Shown here piece by piece: positions 26,501-37,709 of a DNA stretch of 64,000 nucleotides (positions within the stretch are counted from its first letter, which is position 1; each line of letters begins with the position of its first letter). Below the pieces are notes generated by a model. It did not search any database. It was not told the DNA's origin and saw nothing but the letters and a program-made list of their open reading frames with translations. The stretch lies in the NCBI GenBank assembly GCA_951230915.1, contig OX579639.1, positions 8,618,001 through 8,682,000 of the forward strand, given 5' to 3'. This stretch comes from Antitrichia curtipendula (taxonomy: Eukaryota > Streptophyta > Bryopsida > Hypnales > Leucodontaceae). Made by a program: the position numbers and the translations under genes.

Positions 26501-27212
26501 TTACAAGAAAAATAAAAACGAGCGTATGGAGTTCTATTTTTGCAATGATGATATAGAACGTTGTGTGAAGGGGACGAAGCGGAAGTGGGTGTTGTCTAAA
26601 CCCCCCGTTCCTGACATTTGGCCTGTTAAAAGGGGCACTGCCTTGTCAAAACAAGAGATTTTAGCCTTAGAATCAGCTGGCTTCAGACTTCCTCAACGTG
26701 AAGTAATTTCACCTCGCAGGTTGTTTGGGGGAGAGTGTGGGGTTGACTTGGTCAATGCTTATCCCATTCCATTGGCACCTGACGAACATCCTAAATTACG
26801 ATCAGGAAAAATCATTCGTCGGAACCTCAAGGCACCTACAGGGAAACATGCAAACAATACCGCTTCAGCTATGATATTGAATGCACAAATTCATAGAGTG
26901 ACTATGGTTCCTCACCCTGGATTTGGATGCATAGTTTGTTTAACTTCTGGAGTAGAACCGCGGACTGAGCAATACATGCTTACGATTTCATCGTTTCCAG
27001 AGTGCATGTGTCCTTATTTCAAAGAGATGAAGACAAAGGCCTTAGGAAAGCGCAGTCAGTGGTCAAACTGTAAGCACCTTTATTTCCTTCTTATCGTCAT
27101 CTGTAACCTGCAATCCCCAGTACATGGCTTCATTCATGCTCCCAGTTTTAGTTTCAATGAGGTGAAGCTAATACTTCTTAGTGGGATACTTAACCACTTA
27201 GACCCTAATTAG
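23542..27212 (+). CDS. MULE-type transposase with N-terminal zinc-binding region and C-terminal SWIM finger
   Basis: Exons 23542-25635 and 25743-27212, with an intron bordered by CTG/GTAAGT and TTCAG/GAT; 1187 residues. A further 72-bp segment at 23809-23880 has perfect GTAAGT...TTTCAG borders and is in frame, so it may be spliced (1163 residues). Features in order: a Cys-rich segment (RCENGNCEY, then CKICK) ending in GDHQHP, with H359 and H361, resembling the WRKY/GCM-type fingers of MULE transposases. A catalytic core follows, with candidate acids D535 (VYDSVYC) and D584 (FMADSAQ), then CLFHW (C613, H616), the CxxH signature of MULEs; the third acid is not assigned. A basic linker follows, and a SWIM motif CMC...CKH (C1119, C1121, C1141, H1143). 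The ATG at 23542 is the first in frame. The decayed relative at 30.1-34.45 kb supports the exon structure. The element is probably active or recently so. Confidence 0.85.
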
Positions 27213-28128
27213 AGAGAAAGTGCTTATACATTCCCAGAGATCTTCATGTGACCACAAGTGTTATTAATGAAGTAGTAGTGAGACCAGAAGGGTCACTACT
27301 TGCATTTTCTGAACCTTGTAGGAGTAGGCCATCATATCAAAAAAATGTACTGGAGTTTTCTGTATTGCTTTTTTAGATTCAGACATTATGTTTTGTGTTT
27401 TGAATTAGCATTGTATGAATTTCCACATTTAATTTCAGTACACCGCATAAAGCAATGGAACCTTCTGAGTTTTGGCGTACAAGTGAAATGCTACAATTCT
27501 GTGTAAATGTTTTATGATTCCGAACTGTACAACGAAGGAATGCATAGTTAACTAGGTTCATTAACTAGGTTCATTAACCATGCAGCCACTTCAAAACATC
27601 AATTCTCTATAACACTGATCTATTGTCTTCCACGGTTATAAAGCATTGTTATTACGCGGTCTTAGGTCCTCAATTAGCTTAACCCTCTTTTGTAAATGTA
27701 GTGTCGTCGTTCTCATAAAAGGCAATATTTTTTAGCGAATCCTTGTCATCAGCTAGTCATTTGGATTTTGATGAGTTTGTCATTTGGGTAGTTATCCATT
27801 TTCATGAGCGAGTTCCAATTTCTAAAGCTCTGATGTTGTGAAGCTGTCCCATTTATTGTCACCCACCTTTCCCATCCAATTTCTTCATCCACTTTCATCT
27901 ACTTTGCTACCCATTTGTCATCCAAATTTTTCATCTATTTTTTGGTCTACTTTTCATCTACTTTTTTCATCCAATTTCATCTATTGTCCGCCCCGTGCTT
28001 CGTCCATTTCTACGTACATCCGGATTTTTTTTCATCCATTTCCATCAGTTTACATCATATTTTTTATTCGTGTTCATTCAACTTTATTTTCTTATTTTGA
28101 AGAATTTCTTTTTAATAATTAAAATCTG
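27213..28128. repeat. MULE right arm with inverted subterminal array
   Basis: 3' flank of the transposase gene, followed at about 27860-28060 by repeated TTTTCATCCA/TTCATCTA words. These are the inverted counterpart of the left GGATGAAAA array, though more diverged. No gene is supported. Confidence 0.65.
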
Positions 28129-28179
28129 CCCTCCCCGCTCACCACTTCCTGCTCCCCGCTCACGCGCTAGCAACGCTCC
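28129..28179 (-). repeat. MULE right terminal inverted repeat
   Basis: Ends at 28179, immediately before the second ACATGTGAC copy. The words CTCCCCGCTCACCACTTCC and GCTCCCCGCTCACGCG mirror the G-rich left end. Confidence 0.75.
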
Positions 28180-28476
28180 ACATGTGACCCTTTGTTTTGC
28201 CTCCTAAAGCTTCATTCCCTTCAATCGGGCAATATTCAAAGAGATGCAAAAAATAAGAATGAACAATGTTGATTGACCTCTTTAGTCAATTCATTTGTCT
28301 TTTGATTGATGATTGCATGGATGGAGGGAGGACTACCACTTGAAGTTGTTTTGATGGTCCCATATAGCAATTGAAAACCAAATCTTACCAATTTGCAATG
28401 TCATAAAGTGCAACAAGATCATTTTGGGACAAAAAATAAAGGCTGACACAAAGATCATTTTGGAATGGAGGGAGTA

Positions 28477-29742
28477 TAAAACTACATTTCTTTTATTATT
28501 TTTCTACAATTTTTTTTATAATTCATGATGTTTTAGAGGATTTGATTACTCACCTATATAACTATGTAATATAAAAAAGAAAGGATAGAGGTACCTTCAA
28601 GTCTATATTTAAACTCATTGAATCAAAATTTTATTTTCATTAAACCACTAATATATAGATGATAACTCTAGCATTCATCATTGATTAAATGTTATAAAGT
28701 TCTAGTTGCAATTGGAATTAAAATCAATCAAACTATTTTCAATGAAGATTTAAATACAAGTACAAAAGACAAAGATAAAGAATGATTTCTCTTATAATTG
28801 TAATTTCATTGGTCTAGGGCTTGAAAATGGTGCCACCATTTGAAACTCATCTTCATGAAGATTCTAAGAAATGAAAAATGTAAAATGAAAAATTTTGATT
28901 TAAAAATACTTGAAGAATTATGAATGAACTAAGCGGAAATTCTTATGATCCTACTCATCATTTCATTACAAAAATCTAAATGTCCCCCTTTAAATCCAAC
29001 AAAATTTCAGCTTCTATAAAACTACCACTTGTCATAGCTAATTTAGCTCTCGCATCTTGTTTAAAACTTTATACTTACAATTATACATACAAATTGGCCC
29101 AAATTCATAAGTTGTAGATTAGTAGAGATTTGCAAACGACATTGCACAAGATTTGAGGTCACAATGCACTACAAATAGTATTTTGATTTGAGTTTTGATC
29201 AACTTGAGAAATGCATGTAGTGAATGCTAACAATGAAATTAGGGTGGTGGACACTTTTTGGAAGACCTAAGCTACCCAAGCTATATAATAATACTCCAAA
29301 AAATTATTTGTCTCCAAGTGTTCAAAATTAAGAAATATACCTATGAGACTTTACTGTGCACCTTAAAGTTATATATCTCATTGGTAGCAATTGAGATAAT
29401 TAATTATCATACTTTTTAAAGTAGGTTTTTAGAATCACAAAGATTATATTTTTCACATCCTTATTATATTTGGAATTTTTGGCATTTTGACAATAGTTTG
29501 ACATTCCAAACTTCATATTAATTTTTAAATGTTCAAAATATTAATTTTAAATTTTATACCTGTAATAGGAATTTCATACTAATTATGGGATAGAATATTG
29601 TTTCGAAGTTTTTGTAAAGAACATGAATAGCATTAGAATAAAAGGTAGATAACAAAGTGCAAATTTTAGTATAAATTTTTATCAATGTATAAAATTGTTA
29701 TAAATTGAGCACTTCTAGATACCTTTGAATGCATGATGAACT
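28477..29742. other. AT-rich intergenic DNA, no gene seen
   Basis: No recognisable coding or repeat structure beyond simple AT-rich sequence between the MITE right end and the next TTAA-bounded element. Confidence 0.4.
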
Positions 29743-30921
29743 TTAATCCCTAAAGTCTCATTGTCCCTAGCGGGACAAATGGATTTGGGGCAGGCCCTTG
29801 TGGTCTCAATATTTGTTGTGATTTTCTGAAATTTTTGGTGAATATAAAAAAAACAATTAGCTTTCCAAAAATATTATTTTTATTTCAATCAAAGCAAAAG
29901 TTATGGCACAAAAAACCCTTTTTCTAGTTCTAGTTTTGACATCAAAACTAGCATCCTAATGTTATGTTTGATGTCCAAAAAATTTGATGTTCAGTTTTTA
30001 AACGTCAAAAAAAACACGGGTTTCTTCTAGTGATAGGACTCATTCTCACCCTATCGCTCTTGGCACTTGTTGCAAGTCACTTGACACTATATTAATGTTC
30101 ATTAGGAAAGAGGTGTCCAAAACTTCACCAGCAACGAACTTAGCAATTGCTATGGCAGCTAGCAAAGAGTATATGGAGAGCTACCTAATTCATAAAGGGG
30201 CAAATTTAAAAATGATGCTAGAAAATAAAGCACTTGATGACTTGGCAAGGTCATGGATTGGTTTGAGATTCTCAATTTTCTAAATGTACACAATATTATT
30301 TCTTTATTCCAACATATTGGCTCAAGTTGAATCATCAATTAAATCATGAATTTAAAGTGGGACTCCATCGTTGACTAAATACACAACAATGTGTTTCCAA
30401 AACAAGGAAACGAAAGGTTTACCTTTTCAAGATGCTTGCAATGGGACCCAAGAGTGGAATGGACTTAGTCCATCTAGGTGGTGATCTTGATAATATTTAA
30501 TTCATGTTCTATCACATAAAGTACATGAAAGACTGGACATTAAAGGTTTGTTGTATCTATTCCCAATTTAATCTAATGTTCAAACAATTGTCTTGTGCAA
30601 TATTTAATTAGACGGCACAAAAGAGTAATGCATCATGTAGAGATGCTTGATCACTTCCATGAAGAAATATTGAGTAGAGAATCCAGATTTCAAAGGATTC
30701 ATAATAGATTGAATGATGCCAAATTTGAATGCAATTAGAATTGTGTTCAATTCAAGTGACTCCACAAAATCCAAGGAGAATTGCAAACGCAAATGTCTAT
30801 TGCATTGGACTAGTTTTCTCCACAAGTTTACTTAGAAACTTATAAAGCCAAACTTGCAACAATAGCATGATCAACTTTGTAAGCAATACAAAGACGCAAG
30901 ATACATGAAGAAGCAGAGACG

Positions 30922-31216
30922 CATTACAAAAAATATGAGGCCTCAACAAGGCCGTGAGTGCTGATTTTCGGGACCCGCGGGTGATATTACGGAAAAAAAA
31001 AAAAAAAAAAAAAATCTTTTTTTTTTTTTTTTTTTTCCGAAAAAAAAATTGAAAAGTGACGTCACGCTGATGTGGCGCTGACGTCAGCGCTGGCGTGGAA
31101 CTTCGACCACGTCAGAATTTCAGTTTCTGAATTTTTTTTTTTGAAAAAAAACTCCGTAGTATCACTACGGGGTCCAGGCTTAACGGCCTTCCGGAGGCCT
31201 CATATTTTTTGTAATG
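30922..31216. mobile_element. MITE inserted in the decayed transposase
   Basis: About 295 bp with inverted ends CATTACAAAAAATATGAGGC and its complement, extending 34 bp with a few mismatches. The centre holds a palindrome of about 20 A then about 20 T, bounded by CGG and CCG, and two TGACGTCA-type palindromic sites. Coding similarity to the transposase resumes right after the element. No clear direct target duplication was found. Confidence 0.7.
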
Positions 31217-32140
31217 AGGTACTTTGCAATTTAAACATAGTGGCTATTGGTTGGAGAGGCCACAAAAGATGGAACTTGAGAGCTAAATTTTTGGTTGATT
31301 TTCTAGCACTTTAGATATTGGTAGAGGGGTGTTTTTTGACAAATGGTGAGTCTTCTTTGTTTGGTGCGCAATCTAACTACTAACAAAAGCTAGTTGCTTG
31401 ATAGCTAAAGGGAATGATACTAGAGGAAGACATAGATATAGGTGATTGCAAGAAAGACTTGTCTTTTTTTCTGTCCCCTTGGCCTTGGACAGGTGGATTT
31501 TTGCTTATAACTTTTGCATCATATGTTAGTTTTACATGAAATTTGTAACAAAGGTACATGTAGCAAATGAACCCATTGAATGATTTTGTTCATTAAAATA
31601 ATATTTGACCATTTTTAGAAAGGCCCTAATTGGATGTCTATACTAGCCATTTTAAAGGGATTCAATGCAATTTTTGGTCCAAAAATGCAAATTTAAAGTT
31701 TAAATTGCGAAGTAAGGACTTCTTCTAAAATTACACAAGTACACAAAGAGATTTTCTAGAAATAATAAATTATCCATTTTCCACATGTACTCAAGTGCAC
31801 TATCTCAGCACAAGTGTAGAAAATACAATTTTTTTTCCCAAAAATGAAAATGGTTGAGATGGAGCACCTTCAAATTAGAAAAGATATTACAAAAATTTTG
31901 AGCCGCCAGAAAATGACATGACAATTCTATTAATTTGGAATAGCATTCCTGACATTAGTAACTGCAGCACAATGTCAGCTGAGGAGACTTTCTCTTGCAA
32001 CAATTCCATTGAGGTCTGACACATTACAACATTCAAGTATATTCAAATGATTAAGCATATTTGAAGCATAATTTGGAGTAAACAATTCAAACCTCCTCAC
32101 GTGACCATTGTATCAGCAATTTTCAACATTACAAACAGTG

Positions 32141-32245
32141 TTTAAACTTAATTTTTTTCAATAAAGTCAAATTAAATCCAATTAAGCCAAATTTTGTGGC
32201 TTGATTGCATTAAATTTGACTTCATTGAAAAAAATTTAGTTTCTA
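32141..32245. repeat. Short foldback
   Basis: Left arm words AATTTTTTTCAATAAAGTCA and AATTAAGCC pair with TGACTTCATTGAAAAAAATT and GGCTTGATT on the right. Non-coding. Confidence 0.6.
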
Positions 32246-32337
32246 AAAAGCCAAATTAAATGGCTATTGAAGCTATTTGCCTTTAGCAACCAAATTCAAT
32301 AGCCAATTAATTTGGCTTATTTCAAACCGAAATGAAG

Positions 32338-32537
32338 GTAAATTGTGAATTACAAGATGAAAAGAGATCTTTATGGAATTGGGCTTGTGGTAGAGTTCAT
32401 AATCCGTGTGGGATATGTATCATCACTCATTGTCAAATAGGTGACAATACATATCCCACATGGATTGTGAACTCTATCACAAGCCCAATTCCATAAACAC
32501 TTCCTCTTCTCATCTTGCAACTCACAAATTGTCAATA
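32338..32537. repeat. Foldback with ~90-bp arms
   Basis: The left arm (TTTATGGAATTGGGCTTGTG, then GTGTGGGATATGTAT) is repeated inverted on the right (ATACATATCCCACATGG, then CACAAGCCCAATTCCATAAA). The loop is about 20 bp. It could yield small RNAs or be a MITE. Confidence 0.75.
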
Positions 32538-34450
32538 AAATTAGTCCTTCACACATCCACCACCTCCAAAAAAATGTGGATGATGATCTTTGGATAATTT
32601 TAGAAATTTTTTTATTTGGTATAATTTGGTGTTAAATACAAAGTATTAAAAGTTTAGGATTAAGGTACATTATAGTACCTTAACCTTGATTATTTAGTCT
32701 TTTGTTTTCACATTTTAAACCATTGCTGAGATCTAACAACGGAACTTCAAGTGGGCGTGAATAGGGGATAAGAACATGTGTTAGCAAAAAAAAAACTAAA
32801 TTGCGGGGTCCTCGGAGGGCTGCGGAGCGGCCCTTCGGAGACCCCATATTTTTTCTAATGTCATTTTTTGAATTTCTTTTTTTTTGAATTTCTTTTTTTT
32901 GAATTCTTTTACTATTTCCAAAAATCAAACATCAAAGTGTCCATTTTAAAAATATTTTCCATTGTCCTTGTTTTGTGCATAACTTTTAGAAATAAAATTC
33001 TTTTATCTGAATTTTCAATGACATATTTTTTTCAATGCTTTACAAATTATCTATTTTTTATTTTTTATTTTTTATAAATAATTCCAAAAGTCACAATACT
33101 CATAGTACTACTCCGTTTTGAGACAAGAACAACACATGTTTTTTGCAACAACCATATATCATTATACAATTTATTTGAGGCATTTTACAATAAGTGGTTG
33201 TAACAGTTGGAAAATTGTACATAGAGACATGTGATGATAACATTTATGCTTTCATACAAATGACAAACTACCTCACATATTAAAATAGATTTGCATCTGG
33301 AATTGGACCTTCAAAGCAAGAGTTGGAATTGAGAGTTGCTCATCAAAGTAGAGATTTGAATAAGCTAATGGAAGCTTTGAAGTGGGTTTATAAAGTAGCC
33401 ACTTAAGTCCTGAACCTGAAGGGGAAAGAAGTGTTTGGAAGTTCCAAAAGGAAGTTGAATCTTGCCATCAGCTCATACGGCAATTTACATCAGCCAAACA
33501 AGGTGAATTTTCCACAACTGAAAATTCAAACTACATCTAGATATGCTTGTTTTTTGCACCAGAGCAAATTCTAATTGTAGCATATATTGGAGAAATTCTT
33601 TGTGATAGAGTTAAATTGTGATGTCATAATAGTACATTGCAAGAATCTCCCACAAGTCTATTACAAAGTGCCAAGCTGAGCAACATGGGACCAAAAATAA
33701 TGTTTCATTCACATAGCAAAATGACACTCTAACTTTGACCAATTGTGGATGCAAGAAAAAGTCTAACTCTACTAAGGTGGTTGTCTCCGACTTCTAGTTT
33801 TGTTGAGATGACATGGAGCAATGTGTGATGGAATTGTAGTATTAATGGATTATGGACTAGCTTAAGGTGCCAAAAGTTTGTCTAGTCCTCATATACACAA
33901 ATCTAACTAGGTAGAAGATGCTTCTTCTACAACATATGAGTGTTCATCTTCAAGCATATAAGACTAGCCTCTAAGTTGTCTATTCAACATGTCAAGAGTC
34001 TTTGAGCCTAATATGTTTGATCACAATGACCTTGCAAACTTATATCAGTATCCAAGATTGACTCGAGAGAGAATTAATATTCAAAGGATCTCCAATGCAC
34101 CAACAACTGAATATCACAACAAATGGAAGAGTGCTCAAAATGTGAAGGGCAACATCACCATGCTACCGTTTTTAGGACTCAAAGCCATATTATGTTTAGA
34201 AATTGAAACTAACACTTCTTCAAATGTGTGCTACATTTCTATTAGCATATTCCTTGAATGCTTACACGTTGGTTTTGTTGACATGGTTGTGGTTGTAAAT
34301 CGTGGTCGACCATAGTATATGAATTGCAAGTACCTATATTATATTTTTAGATATTTTGCAAGATAAATCCCAAAAAAGAGAAGCTTGTTTATGCCTCTAG
34401 CTACAGCTATAATGAATTGAAGTACCTCCTTTTCAAGGCTAGAATTGTCA

Positions 34451-36365
34451 AAGTGGAGAACTAGACATGCCCATAGTTTTCACAATATTAAAGTTTTCCT
34501 TATCATTTAAAAATATATAAATATTAACGTGTAGATGTAATTCAAGTAGTCTATTTGGAGTTTGGTAGTACAAGATATATTATTGAAGAATACTTTACGT
34601 AGGTTGGAAATAGCAAGGTTTTGTAATTATGCATTTTTTAATGAATGCAAAGTCCCTAAACTCCAAACTTCATTTTTGAAACGGCATAGTTTGAAAGAGT
34701 GTCCATTGAAGAAATATTTGGATTATTTGAATACTTCAAATGAAGACTTTGCTCAATTTTGTGGATTTGGTATGACTTTTGAATCTTCCATGGTTATAAG
34801 ATATCTATATTTTTCCTAGTCATAGGTAATAAACTAATCCCAAAACAAGATGTTTTTTCAAATATGACCACCTATTCTCAAAATTTTGAAGGATAGTTTC
34901 TAAAATTCCATTTTTTTAGGTCTTAAGCTCTAGGCTCGTCAAACCTAGATTCTAGGCTTGAAGGGTCACATTTCTAGGCACATACACTAGACGTGTCGTG
35001 GAATGTTTTAATAAAAAATTGAAGACACATTTAGAAATGAATTGAGAACAACAGCAAATGGTCATATGACCCCCAAAGAATTCATGTAACTAGAAGAGTT
35101 CATTATCAAGTCATTTAAGCCACAAAATACAATAGAATTTTTTTCGTCGTCACAAATACAATCCAATTCATATAATCTTTTAATCTCTTAATTATACAGT
35201 TGTTCATTTCTTAAAAATGAAAGCACCATCAAATCCCTAGGTAATTGGATAAACCAAATTTTAAATATATCTAACTAATATATATTTCCTCTGACCTATT
35301 ATTTATTTAATTATTTTTTGTGGTTGAAGTTGATTTCTTTTGTTTTAATTTGAAGTTAAGTAGTTAAATGATAAAAAAAAAGGTTTAGCTTATTATTCTA
35401 TTTATATATTTTTAAAATCTACAAACTGAATTATATACAATTTATTCCCTAAAGTATCGAGGCCTTTTCTCTACCAAAGTACCTAAATACACTCAAAACT
35501 GCCATTTTTATTATAGTGAAGAGTTCAAAAAAACTGAATTTTTTTTTTTTTGCACATCTAATCATAGGATATTACATCTCACTAGTATGAAATGTGTGAA
35601 ATAAATTTCAAAATTTTTTACCACACAAATTGCAAGATATCTACGTTTAAAGTGAAGAAAGTAAGTTTTTACACATTGCCAGTCTAGATTATTTGACTTT
35701 GAACCTTTTTAACTTAAATACTTTGCACTACAGATTTTTGAGGTTTAAATTTTTACGGTGGAGAATTGAATCAAGGGTGTAGGAAAAAAATTTAAAATCC
35801 AAGACTTAATTTTCATTATTAAAAAATTGTTAAGTAGAAATAAATAGGAGATAGAAAGAAAACCTAAAATTTTAATATCTCTAAGATGGAATTAAAAGGC
35901 ACTTATTTCCATGGTGAGATTGTTTTAGCAAGAAAAATAAACCATGTGGAACTTCTTTTTTTGAAAATTATAAAAATTGCATTCAAAAATGAATCCTACA
36001 AGGTTTGTTTTTTAAAAAATTGCTTAGATTGTCCAAAAAACAAGATTGTCCATATTAACTTTCACATCACTTATTCAAGTGAAATAAATCAAAGCTCTCC
36101 ACGAAGAGACAAAAATATAATCTATAAAAAAAAATTAATTAATTAAAATGTTTCAAATGTTTTTTTGTTGCCCAATCTCCTCTATTTAGAGCTTATCTAG
36201 ACATAACTCTTGTTCTCGGACACTATTTGGAAAAAAAATTCTACATCAATAATCCGTTTTTTTAGGGGGGGGGGTAAGTTTTAAGAAATCATGACAAAAA
36301 TTGAGACCGTAAGTACCTATTCAAAATCCAATTTGTCCCCCAAAGGAACAATGATCCTTTAGGGA
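34451..36365. other. Right part of the TTAA-bounded element, no gene seen
   Basis: AT-rich, with only short open frames lacking recognisable domains. A segment at about 35886-36146 resembles 60830-61040 (shared MELKG/MELEP frame context and GGTGAGATTGTTKTAGCAAG word), so it belongs to a dispersed transposon family. Confidence 0.45.
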
Positions 36366-36369
36366 TTAA

Positions 36370-37540
36370 AGTACTAAGTGAAAGAATGATTGAGTGAAAG
36401 AGCAAAAAGACATTGGACTTTTCATTGAATCTATTAGATTCCTAACAATTCTTGTGCAAATCTAATGTAAGCCATCACATTGGCTCACAAATTAGTTTAG
36501 AATAATTAATATAATATGAGGTAGTTTGAAAAATTAGCAAAGACTAATAAAGGCATTTTGACAACAAATATGGATTGGAGGAATTCACACCAGGAAGTAG
36601 TAGAGAATTTTCAGCAATCAATTAGGTGAAAGGTAGTTGATGAGAATGATTGTTGCATGATGAATTGGAAAATGGTTCATAGTTAGAAATAGGAAATAGC
36701 AAGTGAATTTCATCTGTCCACCAATCCGGATTTTAAACATTTGGTGGCACTTCATACTTAGAGGATTGGGACATAGTGAAAAGAAATTGACCTTGAACAA
36801 ACAATCTAGAATTATTTTAGTGTCAACTGTAAAGTGTGTGCAACAAGGGCAAGGGACCAAAAGTTGGAGTTTGAGAAAAAACACATGACGAAACTTGTTG
36901 AAGCACACAAGAGTTAATCATAAAGTATGTGCAAAGAGGGATCGGGAGCCAAAGTTTGAGAAAACACATGGCAAAATTCTTTGAAGCACCCAAACTGGGA
37001 TGTGATGGAGTTTGGTGGGGTTTTCTTTTTGTACTATTCTTAATTAGCCCTTGAAGGGCATGAAAGACCTTTCTAGCCATATAATATATCATGAATTTGT
37101 TGATATTCGATTAGAAAAACATTAACCAAATACTTTTTAGTACAAACCAAATTAATGATCATGCTAGTACGTAAATAACAATGTATTACAGTTCACATAT
37201 TAAAACACAAATGAAGAGTTGAAAAGCTAAATACAGGTCATAAAGAGGGAACCCAAGGGCCTTTCAAGGGTTAGGCCTCCCTCTGACACCCGCCTGGTAC
37301 AAATTGAGGTTCACTTTACGATTGATTCTACAAATTGGGGTGTGATGGAGTTTGGTGTTCTGTATCTTTTGTACAATGCTTATCTTTTGTACAATGCTTA
37401 TTCTTAGTTAAGCCTCCCTCTAAGAACCATCGCACAAATTGGTTGGGTTCACTTTATGTAAAGAGCCTCGATGGTTGATTCGACCCAATTTAAGGCACGG
37501 CTCAAAAGCAAAATGCTCCGCAAGGAGGAGTGTGGCTGAA
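36370..37540. other. Intergenic DNA with a local duplication
   Basis: A segment including GGGATGTGATGGAGTTTGGTG near 37000 recurs near 37330 (GGGGTGTGATGGAGTTTGGTG), followed in both by TTTTGTAC and TTCTTA words. No gene is supported. Confidence 0.5.
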
Positions 37541-37543
37541 TTT

Positions 37544-37700
37544 CCAGAGTTCCCATCCAGTTCCAGAGTTCCCATCGAGTCCCAGAGTTCGCATCCAGAT
37601 CCAGAGTTCCCATCGAGTCCCAGAGTTCCCATCCAGATCCAGAGTTCCCATCGAGTCCCAGAGTTCCCATCCAGTTCCAGAGTTCCCATCGAGTTCCCAT
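37544..37700. repeat. 18/36-bp minisatellite open in several frames
   Basis: About eight copies of CAGAGTTCCCATCSAG-type 18-bp units, alternating between two variants (ATCGAGTCC and ATCCAGWTCC). Since 18 is divisible by three and the unit lacks stops, long open frames appear on both strands. These are not evidence of a gene. Confidence 0.9.
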
Positions 37701-37709
37701 GCAAAATGC

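Larger units (their letters stand above)
13685..28179. mobile_element. Autonomous Mutator-like transposon carrying transposase and ParB-methyltransferase genes
   Basis: A 14,495-bp element with a perfect 9-bp direct repeat, ACATGTGAC, at 13676-13684 and 28180-28188. Nine-bp duplications are typical of MULEs. The ends are G-rich inverted repeats of about 50-70 bp: the left begins GGGGAATGCTGGTATGTGAG and the right, read inward, GGAGCGTTGCTAGCGCGTGA. Both continue into GGTGAGCGGGGAG. Inverted subterminal GGATGAAAA-type arrays follow at 13848-13975 and about 27860-28060. Inside are two divergent genes, one encoding a transposase and one a ParB-like/methyltransferase protein, with intact reading frames. 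The matching flanking duplication and open genes suggest a fairly recent insertion. Confidence 0.88.
13405..28474. mobile_element. Stowaway-like MITE interrupted by a 14.5-kb MULE
   Basis: The left end CTACCTCCGTCCCAAAATGA at 13405 is preceded by TA. The right end (28453-28474) reads, on the minus strand, CTCCCTCCATTCCAAAATGA and is followed by TA. The MITE's own sequence is 13405-13684 plus 28189-28474, about 566 bp, co-linear with the intact copy at 11174-11712. Everything between belongs to the MULE and its target duplication. Confidence 0.8.
31330..33155. other. Insertion block within the decayed transposase, with foldbacks
   Basis: About 1.8 kb with no transposase similarity, separating the two transposase halves. 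It contains two foldback structures (32141-32245 and 32338-32537). A GC-rich hairpin at about 32800-32842 with a CCATATTTTTTCTAATG border resembles the end of the MITE at 30922-31216. Confidence 0.5.
30085..34450 (+). pseudogene. Decayed MULE transposase, relative of the intact one at 23.5-27.2 kb
   Basis: Fragments in several frames follow the order of the intact transposase. 30095-30250 reads EVSKTSPATNLAIAMAASKE (intact: MEKTPIGRNSAIVLEATKE). About 30430-30545 keeps GPKSGMDLV and YMKDW around a stop. About 30690-30835 keeps FKGF and CLLHW. 30880-31315 is split by a MITE. 33160-33560 matches the second exon (YNKWL, EVFGSSKRK, NKVNFPQ). 33989-34350 matches the SWIM-proximal part (ITMLP, then NCKYLY). 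Stops, frameshifts and insertions make it non-functional. It extends the same lineage and gives an age contrast with the intact copy. Confidence 0.8.
29747..36365. mobile_element. Large decayed element with TTAA-flanked inverted ends
   Basis: Left end TCCCTAAAGTCTCATTGTCC, preceded by TTAA (29743-29746). The right end, read inward on the minus strand, is TCCCTAAAGGATCATTGTTC, followed by TTAA (36366-36369). Inward similarity continues (GGGACAAATGGATTT against GGGACAAATTGGATTTT). TTAA targets with C-rich ends recall piggyBac-like elements, yet the only coding relic inside is MULE-like, so the outer element may simply have captured or been hit by it. Confidence 0.6.

Noticed and set aside
13685..28179. 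Calling the large element a KDZ or hAT transposon because of the SWIM finger
   Set aside because: The CxxH after the second Asp, the N-terminal HxH finger and the 9-bp target duplication all fit MULEs better.
27838..28207. Plus-strand open frames rich in Ser/Phe/His near the MULE right end
   Set aside because: Produced by the TTTTCATCC subterminal array and the terminal repeat.
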